This document shows positions 51,216 through 63,800 of a DNA stretch of 64,000 nucleotides, in pieces (position 1 is the stretch's first letter; each line of letters begins with the position of its first letter). A model generated the notes under the pieces. The model had not been told where the DNA came from, ran no database searches, and saw only the letters and a list, made by a program, of their open reading frames with translations. Both the position numbers and the translations under genes were made by a program. Source of the DNA: Schistosoma mansoni (taxonomy: Eukaryota > Platyhelminthes > Trematoda > Strigeidida > Schistosomatidae); the NCBI RefSeq assembly GCF_000237925.1, contig NC_031502.1, positions 18,846,909 to 18,910,908 of the forward strand, given 5' to 3'.

Positions 51216-51379
51216 TACGATGGTAGTTTAATATTTATCGGTTCATGAGTTCGACGAAATTTGACAGTCTCAACAACACGAACTGAAAATATATGTAGTC
51301 ATCCTACTAAATAAGAAACAATGATTTATTTTGACTGAACTGTTAGAACTTGTATGTTTTTTATATTTGGCTATTCAGA

Positions 51380-51510
51380 TGGTCACTGAGGTTGTTTGAG
51401 GATAGCATATGTGCATACTGTGCGTATTGTCTCGATATAGCCCTAATTCACAAGCATTATAAGCAAAGATGGATTCCACTGCTAGCCACTAGCCATCTTT
51501 GCTTATAATG
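51380..51510. mobile_element. Head-to-head Sm-alpha fragments with a perfect 18-bp inverted repeat
   Basis: Minus-strand Sm-alpha trailer sequence (CCATCTTTGCTTATAATG, 51472-51455, continuing leftward to about 51380) meets the same trailer on the plus strand (51493-51510). The 20-bp spacer contains ATTCCACTGCTAGCCACTAG. Both 18-bp arms are identical. No hammerhead core remains. Confidence 0.75.
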
Positions 51511-51830
51511 CATAGATTATTATTATTATTAGCTTGATCTGTTCTGTCATCAGGTCTATCAATTACAAAAACGATAGTATACACCCTATCAATACTCCAT
51601 TGTTCATAAATAATTTGTCTGAATCTTTCTCGTGGAAATAGAATTAACGAATCAGAAGTATGGCGTAAATTACTTAAATATTATAGGCTATTGCGATTCA
51701 TATAATGATTGGTAATAGGGTAGAAATCTCTGTATAAAATCAATAGTTATTATTCATATAATTGTCAATAGTAAATTTAGCTTGTCAACTATTTTAAAAC
51801 TTTCATGATAGAACATCGTTTCCCAAAAGA

Positions 51831-54800
51831 ATGATTGATCGACTAACAAAATATGTTTTTCTTTTCAAGTCGTTTTTTTATATTATAGTAATTATCTTAT
51901 TAATAACATGGAGTTATTATTATTATTATTATTATTATTATTTTATTGGTACTGTTGTTAATGAGAATCATTCAAGATCTTCAACGGTTGCTGGTAACTT
52001 CATGGTAAGAGATGACAACTGGTAAATTCACTTGTACTTAAGCTGATAAATGATAATAATTACAAATTTTGTTTGAATGACCATTTATTCTAATGAAATA
52101 AAGGCAAGAATACCTGTTTGAACTGCTGAGTTCCCAATTGTTGAAACATATTGTCATAAATTTTCCTGTTTAAGATTTGTTTTAATTAAATAGTTATATC
52201 TACTTCGTGTAATTATGTGCTATCATTGAAATATTTATAACCTAATACGAACCCAGCTACTTCAAATACCATACGTCGTCATCACAATGTTCCATATATC
52301 ATCTATCCTTTAGAGAAATGAAAAACCATTACCATGGAATTCCTATATCAAATTTATTAAGGGATAGAGTCTTCATAAGAGTAAGCATATACATGAATGT
52401 CTATCCATCACCGCGCAAAGATATTTATACGTATTTTTAGATGTTTAGCTGAACGTTTATAAAACTGTAATGTCTTGATTTTGTATATTTCGTGTTACAT
52501 ACTACCGTCAATTTTAATAACATAACAATAGTTAGTTAAATTTTGCAATATCAGAGAGTCTATCTTGAACCATTTAATCATTCAGAAATGTTGAATGTTG
52601 AACCTTTGAACTCTTTTTAACCGGTGTTTCATTGACGAAACACCATTATAATATCACACATAAATGCATTGACATACATAGAATATTTCCTTTTTCTTAA
52701 CTTTTAGGATGACAAGGTACACATTGCGATTTTAATTGATGGTGAACGGGGTCTTTTTTACATGGACAGTCTTCTCAAATCACTTTTTTATTATCAAAAA
52801 AGATTTCATTTTGACTTAAAAAATTGTTGTATCTACGATCTCTGTGATAAATTCAATGATAATTCCTCATATTATGAAGATAGAATGTTATATATTTATC
52901 CAATCGTGTTTCATATTTTAACAAATAGTAAATTCACCAGTAATTTAACACATTTTCTAAATATGTGGAAATTGCCTAATGTGGAGTATTATTCTTATGA
53001 ATGCAACAGGTATTTGGTAAGTTTGTATTCTGATGGACACCATATAGAAATTTCTTATAAATTGCTTTGTTGAGGATAAATCATAGTTCATATAAACGTT
53101 TTTTCGGATGAAACTATAACTGAATTCCTTGAATATTCTTCAGAAGTAAATTTCAAATCTGAATGACCTACAGTCGTCTTATATGTATTTATATTCTGCT
53201 TTCTAAATTACCACCCAAAAATAAAAACGATATGAAGACCTGGTTTTTCTAAGACTATTATGTTTATTAAAAGCTCAACAAAGCACTTATATTTCAGCTT
53301 GATAATATTTCAAAGGTTCTTTGTTGAAAAAAGTTAAATAATTATAACTCACAAATAAGTTAGTCTAGGATTTCGCCTTTAAATAATTCTTCCTATTCTA
53401 CTGTTACGAGGGCAAATAATCGATTGAAACAAATATTAAGTATATAAGTACCTATTCGAATACAAATACCGAAACTCTGAGTTCAACAGAAGCTCCACTA
53501 AACTCATTTTCTACTTTCCCATCTTATAAGGAACCAATATGTCAGCAACAAACTATGTTACAAAGTGATCCAATAAGTTAAACCATCTACTTGAACCTCC
53601 TAACACCAGTAACCTAGAAATTAGAAGTTTTATGAGACTGTGAAAGATGAATGTCACCCATTATTTTTTGATACCTTGTTATCAAGAAGGACAGATGGTA
53701 GTTCCATGTGTACACATTTCTACAGTGTTCATGCACTTACCATTATTCTCAATTCACTACCTCAGTTTCTCGTAGACGAGATATGAATAAAATCTGATCA
53801 CTGATGTTTCAACACAAACTTACCATTAAAAACATGAATGTCATAATAAAGTGCACTGATCACAGCTTCAAATGCTTAATAAACAGATAGAGGATTCTCA
53901 GCAGCTACACAGATACTCACATTTTCTACAAATCCCCTAACTGTTATTTTTGTATATTCTAAGATGACCAAGAAACTGTTTTTGTCTCATTAAACTGCCA
54001 AATATACTTTTCTGCACATCTGTGAGATCTTTGAGTCACTCAGATTCAATCTTTCCATCACCTTTGAGTTTATTTCCATATTTGGTGCCATCATCTAGAA
54101 TCTAAAACTGTGACATTTACTGTCATCCTGTCATAAAAAGATTAATTATATAATTATGTTTATCAGGTTATTCTTGTTCACAACTAAAAATGAGAATCAA
54201 ACTGATTATTCTGATCGTATTAAACCCTCGGAAGATAAGTGATTTCCAACGTACTGACGTCATTCCTCTCAAATGGCTCTATATGATACATGTTTAGTTT
54301 GTATATGGGTAAGTGTGGGTAAATTGCAATAAAAGAATTTATTCCATTTTGAACTTTCAACTTCATTATTGAAATAGTAGTTGATAAACTGAGATCATTT
54401 GATTCTTCTGTTGTATTAGTGAAAAAAATAATGGTCTTAGCGCTAACAAAGAAAAGAATTAAATTCTTTTTAATTAATGACTGATTATGACAACCCACCT
54501 CCCTTTAAATACAGTAGAAAATTGGACGTTAGCAACTTTCTAAAGAATTCCAGTAATACAAGTGATTCTCATTTGTGTTTAACGAATTATACATTATATT
54601 CATAACCCATGCCAAAATACAAAGATATTCCGAAGAAGAGAATTTTAGTGGAGTTAGGTCAAATAATACCTAATTTTATTTAGGAAATGGAAAATACAAA
54701 AGCATGAAAAAAAATATAAAAACAGTGAAAAACTATAGTCGCACTAATAAAAGCTGTCGTACAAACTGTTCTTCTATAGGCAGACCATGCTTGATATTTA

Positions 54801-57800
54801 GTGTAGCTAACACTTCATCGGTGCAGAAGAAAAGAAGAGAACCTACATCTCTTAGTGGACTAGATTCTATCTTAAAAACAGTAACAAAATATGGGTTGGT
54901 TATGCTTCGTGTTTATAAAATTGTATTTTTCACTATTAAGCTCCCGTACTTTTCATGCATTCTAGTTAGTTTGACAATTACCTCAATTTACATTATTCAC
55001 AAATATAAACTGCATTAACTACCGAGTCATGGTGTATCTTTTTGATTGCTTCCCATTTCTGTGAATAATTTTAATGGAGTACACAAGATATTTACTGTAT
55101 TTGAATTGATATTCTACTGTGATCGACTAAATTTTAAGTCGTAATTTATATAGTAACAGAGCATTCACCAATCATTGGAATATATGGAATAGGGTAATCC
55201 CATAACTAAAAGTTAAATAACAAGTAATCGGTGTCCTATTATTTATGTATTAAACAGAGTTGTTTGTTAATCATAGATGATTTGGAATTATTCTCTTAAA
55301 GTTATCAGTTAAATGACGAGATATCTGTCTAAAATACCATATATCTTACTGAAATATACTATACTGTACTCAGTTACAGAAACACCAAAGTTAATAAACC
55401 ACAATCGAAATACCTCCATCATGAAACCATTTCTTTTGTGAATTTTTGTAGTTGTTATTGAATCATCAGAGTTCAAAACCATATTTGCTATTCTAAGCTA
55501 ACTACTTCATTCTAAGATGCAAGTCTACCCAAGCATTCACTCCTTCTGAAACCGAATACAATCGATAATAGATCATGTTAATGTTATTGAAGGAACATAG
55601 TTGCTTTTCAAAAATTTAAAAATGGATTGTCCCTTTGATAAACTTAGACAATCAAATGAGAAGATAAAGATTACAGGAACTATCCAACATATGAACCAAT
55701 ACATTTTGAACAGCATGATCACATTTCATAGATGGGAGAAATAAAGGTCAGCTAAGCAAATTAGAAAAGAAGAACAAAGATAATAAGGAAAACAATGTGA
55801 ATCATACTGTTGGATAATAAATCATTAATACCACAGTAGGTTTACTCCAAATGTTAAGTCTCTTTGAACATACAAAGTGAAGTCAAACTTCCGTATGGCT
55901 AAGGCGTCACTCAACATAAGCATTCTCCCTAGACAACTTCTGTGAAAAACCATAAAGGTTGAGTTAAGATCAATGATATGACTTGTTTTAGTATAGTTTA
56001 GCAATGGTGAGAGATGACGTCTGCCATATGCTTTTATTGGGTTACTTGATTTTATTTGTTGGTTTAGTCGTTCTTGGTACATGTTCAGGCTTTAAAGTTC
56101 AACCTCACTTTGTGTGTTGAGAGTCACTTCACAAATGCAGTCAACCAACTCCGATATTAAGTTTTTATCATCCAGTAGTATGATTTATATTATTTTCCTT
56201 ATCATCTCTGATTTTCTCTTGTGATCTGTTCAACCGACCTTTATTTTTTCTATTTATGAATTGTGATCAGACTGAAATGAATTGCGTTGATATATCACAT
56301 ATTTGTAGCTATCTTCACCTTCTTACGACGCTATTTCAATCCCCTTTGTTATTTTCATAGTTTTCTTGTAAACCGATTAGATGAAGTGGATCAGTTGACA
56401 GCTGAGGTTTAAATTTGTGATAATAAGTAATTGATTATCGCCTTACTGTCTGATATCCTTTCGGGAATTGAAGAAAGAGAAATACTAGGTTACCACATTT
56501 GGCGAATATGCTATTACACTGATATTAGTTAACATGATAGTTTTAAGCCTCCAGCACTGTAAATTCGAATTTGTCTGTTCACATTATATTCAATGGGTGT
56601 ACGGGGTTTTTTAATGGTAGCAACATGAGTCATACACTTTTAAATAGGACAATGTTGACAAGCTGCAAAATTTAATAGCAGTCAACAATTTTTCATGTTA
56701 TTGATTACCACTAGTAACTAAGACAGATATAATTTAGACGAATACTCGTCAATATTTGAATGAACAGTTTAACGTTAATTGGACACCGAGTGTTTAGAAG
56801 ACACTGTTTGTGAAATTACATTTGAAAAAATCTCGGAATTATTTAAATTTCAACTACAAACTCGTCTATTCTTTCTTGTCATAATGATGAACACTTAGCT
56901 GTAGAAGCTAATGAATTATCTGCTAAAACTCTCTGTCTTGAACGTACGTGCTTAATTAATCATTCATTAATCTCATATCAGCAAACAAAAGTTCCAATTT
57001 TCCACAAATGAAGGCATTTATCATCAAGTGACTTGCCAATGTAGAACATTGTTTCATGAAATTTTCAAGTAAATTTATACAGTACTTTTCATTCATTCCG
57101 ATGCAGCTACTTAGTTGTTACACTCAGTGGAATGAAATAAAGATTGGTTTGCCGACACTGATGGGAACTATCGATTGTTGTTAAGCAAATGTTAACCAGT
57201 ACCTAAATGTTTGTATCATGTTTAATGGGCATAAACGATAAGCGAAATCTGGATATTATACTTTGCTTCAACCGGTTATTCAAAGGCGTTAACTAGAATT
57301 TATCGTCTATGTAACTGTTATTTTGATAGTATTCGTATTCTGTTATCTGAGTATGATAACAGATTTAAGAAATAAATAGTTTCTACCTGAAAGAAAGTAT
57401 AAGTGAAATATAATCGTTAGGTGAATGAGAAGTTTCTTAAAAACGATTCTTAATAGCTAGGTGAAGCAAAACAATCACTGTTTCTGAGATCAGTTTCTAG
57501 TCACTTGACAAAAATGAGAATAAAGTAATAAATTAATTACCAATGCATATTCTTATTCAAGTACCGATCAAGGGGTGGTTATGGTAACTGAGAGTGATTA
57601 TTTCAAAAGTCTACACTTATTATTAATATTACACTTAGTACTGTCAAAGTATTTTCCGGAAGTCATAAGTACTTCTACTGGATGAAGTATTTTAAAATCT
57701 TGGTAATTACCTATTTAAGTGACGATAAAACACATCGAATTATTATGTAAATATTCTGAATTTGAACATGATGATCATCAGCAGTACTGTTCAAAGATTA

Positions 57801-60800
57801 AAAATATAACAATGAATAAGTAAATCGAGTTCAACAATTGATCTTAGAACTTTGGTAGTACCACACATAACATGGTGAATAGTGATGTGAATATCGAATT
57901 TATAAAAATGAAGTAAATCATCATAGATAAAATTTCAAATGAAACCAGAAATTGACAAGCTTACTAATTTATTTGAAATATACTTTATCTAAAGACTTTT
58001 ACAGGGTGATCAGTCTTTAAATGGTATTCATGTATCAGCTACCTCGCATATACCTAGTAGAGTTGAAATCATTTTGGAATCTGAACTGAAGCTTAATGCC
58101 GAAAGAGGATCAAACTTTGGTAAATTATGTGAGATACGATTTATGTTTAAAAGTTTGATGTTATAAAACAAATTAATCTTACAACAAGGGAAAGTTACAA
58201 TAATCTTCGACTGAGGCTCTTTTAAATGTATACTACCCTTTCATACAGAATAAATTGATATACGAGGATGAAATCAAAGTACTGGTTATTCAATAGGTAG
58301 AAAGTTAAGCTCATCAAAAGCCATAAAGTCAGTGCAATACAGAATACGAATTCAGTCAAACTAATTCACAAAAGTTTTGCTTCAGACAATGAAGTATTCA
58401 TCATTGTATGGCGTATGTTATTATTTGATTAAACCTCCGGTTTATAAAATTAACAGTGAAAATAATTGTGATTATCAATTGCATAAATGTGTGCATAAGT
58501 TCTCAATGAATTCGCACTTAGAATTGGAGTAACTTAACACCTAATAGAGTCCGCGTAATCAATAAAATATGTGATTAGGAATGTTGGGTGTTAAGGTTCA
58601 GAGTCAGTTGTAGACCTGGAACTCCAGTGTTCCTATTTAAATACCTTTTAATTCCATTTTTCAAACTATACTCTCAATATTAAGTCTTTCTCTCTATTAT
58701 CTCTACTACAATTACTTCGACATCTTTAGTATTCTCCTTGCTCATTTTATCTCATGATAATTTGTTTGGGTGAACTGGACACAAGCTTATCCGCTCAAGA
58801 CTCGACGTCGATTATGATTTCAAAACATTTATCAGACTCCATTTGATGAGTGCTCTATTTATTATCAGAAAATGAAAATTGTTGTATCCGAAGTAGACTA
58901 AATTATGGATAACTTCCAGGATCTGTTTATGGACTGCTATTATGTATGGCTCGATCTGGTATAATTATTAATTTTCATTTTATGGTATGCTGTTGTCTGG
59001 TCTGCCTGTGTATAAACTAAGTACGTCTGAAATATACAATTAATACAGTGGAAGCTGAGATTTGTTTTCTGGACTCAAACGTGTAGGGCTGGGTGAGGAT
59101 AAACAATAAGGACTCAGAGTTGATTCTAGGTTGTTCTTGCTGGTTAACGCGGTATTAGTTTGGGATAGGCCCAAGGCCGTATAAGTGGGTGTTCTGATTA
59201 ACGATCTTGTCACGTGATATTTTGAAGGGGCTTGGGACACAACAAAAATAATCTTTTTGTTAAAAGTACTACAGGAGATGCATGAAACTATTTAAACTCC
59301 AAGAGTCTTATAAAGCAAACATCCACACTTATGAACTATGTATCAAGGAGTCATAAGTTATAAATTTTGATATACATTGCGTTCTGGAATAAATTTTAAA
59401 ACTATTTTGAGCCACTTTTCGTTGAAAAAAGCTGTTCAGTTCCAGAGTCACAATAATAATCGACTGAGTGTTGGTATGGCAGTAATCTTAATATATATAT
59501 CTATACTTCATACATTTAATGCTATGAAAGCGTGCTGACGATAATATGACGATTGATTGTAGATGGAACAGTGTTTAATTTGATTCAGTAAACGTGTATA
59601 TCTACTGTGATGAATTGATTTTCGTTCTACTTACGTACATACGACAATTTGTTCATTGTGGTAGTATAACACGACAAAATTACTTCACATATTCACAAAA
59701 ACTGAGTGTTTCGTATTAGACTGCCATGACTTCATCAATACTTCGTTCAATTTCGCTCAAACTACCATATGTGACTAAATGGATAACTTAATCATGTTCA
59801 TAAATATGCGTCGATCGTTCTTTCTTCGGTGAACAATCTTAAAATAAATTAAATTTCGCAGTATTGTTTGTTTTGTTTTTTAGAATAAGTAAACAACTTT
59901 TTTCTCAGTAATCATTTTACACTTATAACATTACATCATTTCAAGCCTATTTTCAATTAAAAAAAACTCCAGTAATATGGGTTGAATGCGATTAATGTTA
60001 TTTGTTTTTTTTGTATAATTTATAATACTTTTATAGGACAGACTTCAATGGATCGTATCTAAACATCCTGCAGGTGCCAAGCCATTTGTGAAACTATTAC
60101 TTCCTGAGATTCTCCCACCATCTGTACATAAAGTATGTCACTGTTTGCTTTATGATACAATATTGTGACCGGACTAATTGGTATTTTTTGTTGATAGTCA
60201 TGCAGTCATATGATTCATGAAAAAGCGATAGAATAGGGTCCTTTATTAGTCCATCTTGAAGGTCCACCAGATAAGATAGCTTCGAAACAACAGCCATATT
60301 GTTTCTTTAAAAATAAAAAGATTTTTATGTCTTGATGAAACAAAAACATGTGTGGTATACTTATTCTGCTAAACTTACTATAGTCCTTTACTTTCAGTCT
60401 TTGTAAACTTGGTTATAAAAATATAAATATTTTTATTGTTATTCAGGTAGAGATAATTTCTCTTAGGATCTTGATATTTGTAAATACTCACGAAATGCAC
60501 AGAATAATTTCTAAGACATCATTCGGAAAATATCTTGTCGGATGGTACAAATATTCTCAAGACAATTTATGAAATAAAATAAGGATTACTTCCCGATGTC
60601 ATGATTTTCCGTATGACCTTTACTGAAAATAACAATCCCCGAAAATTTTAGAGTACAGTAATATCAGCCTTTACCAGCTAGTATTTTTCAAATCTAAGAA
60701 TGTCTCATATACTGATTTGGATTTCTCGGTAATGTTTTTCGATAGAACAAATAGTAGCAGACGAATTTAAGACATCGCAACTACAAAATGAGCTATGAGA

Positions 60801-63800
60801 AAACGTTTGAGTAGCCGTGGGAACTAATTCTTAGTCCCAAGATACCCCCCGTTAATTTATTGTCACTGTCTATATATTTAAACTGGGAATGATGGGCAAA
60901 ACTATAAAAATAAATTTCTGCAGTTAATGATTAAAACACTTTCTTAAGATTGACTGTATATCTTCGTACTTCGTAAACCTGTTTGATCTATACTGTAATT
61001 TTTTCGGGATATATATTAGTTTTATTGGAATGACTATGACAAGACATATTAGCATGTGATTTTCATCTTGCATCTAGCAGAATTCAACATAAGGATTTAT
61101 GTTGGTTTACCTGAATGACAGCCAACATTTCACCCACATTTTCATTTAAGCCATTTTATATTCATTTTGTTTCGAATCAGAAAAGATTTATATCAGCTGT
61201 CCACGTAAATTTATCACAGAAGGTAAATGAATTGACTGTCAGGGTGATGTCATTGTCGATGTAGTTCAACAGCATAATCATCAAGTAAGAAATTACTTTA
61301 ATATCCTATTGAATGGCTAAAAATAATCACCACGAATCTTTGGGATTAGATAGCATAGCTGTTGTTATGATAATAGAGGGGCATAAGCTATGAAATTTAT
61401 TAAATAATTCATTTTCAACTAAATGTCTGTTCCAACACAATATGCAAAGCAAAGTAAGAGATAAATAACCGGTGATAGGTTTCATTTAGTTTTATATTCC
61501 AATTTTGTTTCAATGGTAGCATAAGTGCACCTAATATTATTATGAGGATTTCAATTTTAATTAGAAACTGTAATTCCACATTTTTGAGCTGACTCAACAG
61601 TAGAAAACATTTCCTTAAAACTCCCTTAAGTCATGGAAACGATTGAACTAGGATTGATGCTTGTGAAATTTAGTTTTTAGTTGTACAACACAATATAAGA
61701 AACTAAATGTCGCGTTTCAGGGATAGCTGAACATTATCTTTTTTCTAAACGATAATCTTTGTTTATGTATCATCTAATTGATTAGTTCAGTAGTATCTGT
61801 GTCTAGACTGTCATGTTTATCTGATGGTGTGTGTAGGTATTTAGCAAACTAAGTTTTGTGAAAATTATAGGTTTTGAGTAAATGGTTGAACTTCATATGA
61901 ATTCACTTCCAAGAAAATTGATGTGCACATATGAAAATATATTGTGAGATATTACTGTATTACATGATTTTCATTCTTTAGTCACACAAGATTCACTTTT
62001 CTGAAGGATAGTTTTATTAGAACAGTAAAATGAAACTGTTCAGATTATGTCATATCTAAAAGAAGCACAAATAAACGCTATGCTGATGATGTTGAACAAG
62101 AATAAACAATCAGAAGAGGTTTCGTGGAGATTTTAGTAATTTTATAGTTGAATTCATGAGTCAATCGAAGCTAGACTATCATGGAAAACCTAGGAGCACC
62201 GGACGACCGCTTCGTCCTATTGTGAGACTCCTCAGCAGTGTGCATCCACGATCCTACCTCACAAGATTCGAACCCAGGACGTATCAGTCTCGCGCGCTAA
62301 CGCTTAACCTCTAGACCACTGATCCGGCATCCAACGGTGTTAATGTCTAACTTCAATTGATCCACGGAATCGAGCGACACATCCACCATTGTTTTCAGTG
62401 AGTTACTATCTCATGACAGACCTGGTTGAACTTCACTGGTCACTGCTCAGTGGTCTAGAGGTTAGGCGCTAGCACGCGAGACTGATAGGTTCTGGGTTCG
62501 AATCTCGCAGGGCAGGATCGTGGGTGCGCACTGCTGAGGAGTCTCACAATAGGACGAAGCGGCCGTCCAGTGCTCCCAGGTTTTCCATGGTGGTCTAGCT
62601 TCGATTGACTAATGAATTCAAATATAAGAATGAGAAAGTTTGAGTTCATCAATCTTGACGATATATAGTTAACGTGTTAAATTATCCTATCAACGAAATG
62701 ACCCATCATCCTAACTCTTCGAGTTAATAAACAATAACGACTCTTGCTAGTATAAAAACAAAGTTTATTGAAAGAATAATATGAAATTTATAAGAACACT
62801 GTATATTCTTCTTTTACCATGTATTCAAGTTTGAATTGTACAACCCTAAGACTTTAAGACAGTAGTATATTCCAGAAACCAACTTGAGACTTTAAAACAT
62901 GAACCGTAGGTTGTTAATAGCTGTAATAATTAAACTTACATAAACAAGAATAGTAAATACTACCTTTCATAACCCCAGACATAAACCAAAGTAAGATTAA
63001 TAGTTCACGTCAAATACTTCAAAGCAAAATATAACTCGAAGGCTTATGGAATTTAGGTTTAAGTTTTACTATCCTCAAAAATTCCTAACGGTGAATTCAA
63101 CAGAAAAGCGTTAGACGAAGACTTTACTACCTCGTTTTGTGTTATTTCAAGACCAAAGTTATCGAGATATTTTATTCTACATATTTCACTTAATGTTCAG
63201 TTTAGGAAACTCACTTCAATATGTTCATAAAGGTTGTCTCTGTCTCCATAACCATTTCAACAACCGAAATAAAAGTTTAGGCTGAGAATGAGAATCACTA
63301 AATCTGTGAGATCAGATAATTAATAATTTCCTAGCGATACATGTTTAGATCTCAGAGAGACTTTGCATTTTATTCATACTTCAGATACATGTTGTCCAGG
63401 AATATGTATATGAGGTTCTCGTTGGCTTTTTTCAACTAAGACCTGATATTACATATATGAATCCAGACATCTATCAACTGATTACTATTTAAACTGAAAA
63501 TCGATTAGAAGGTAGCTACTAAAATGCATGGTACTTGTTAAGGGATTTTTGAATGACAAGAGAGAGGAAAATTCGGAGATTTTTATTAGTGATGAATTAT
63601 AAATTTCTTTGTTTTAAGTAGTCAACAATTAGCAAGACGATTGATTCCCTTAAATGTTCATCCTGACAGTAACCTGACCACGTTATAACAAACTATTGTA
63701 GTGTTTAATAACAATTATCTTTTTCGATAATTCTGATTTATGTTCCAGGTCATTGTACTTGATCTCGATATGATTCTTAACACTAACATTGTTGAACTAT

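Larger units (their letters stand above)
62149..62622. repeat. Palindrome of two opposed hammerhead SINEs
   Basis: The outer ends are inverted copies (GAATTCATGAGTCAATCGAA at 62151 on and its near complement TTCGATTGACTAATGAATTC at about 62601-62620). Arms of about 180 bp converge on a unique centre of about 110 bp (62330-62440). The arms differ by scattered substitutions. No target duplication could be fixed. Confidence 0.75.

Noticed and set aside
54684-58119. Extra exons of the LARGE-like gene B between exons 2 and 3
   Set aside because: Neither candidate fits the phase-0 junctions, and the LARGE alignment is continuous across exons 2 and 3 without them.
62440-62520. Possible genuine tRNA gene
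   Set aside because: A and B boxes are tRNA-like, but the sequence continues directly into a hammerhead and SINE trailer and no complete cloverleaf with acceptor stem is seen. It is better explained as a tRNA-derived SINE.
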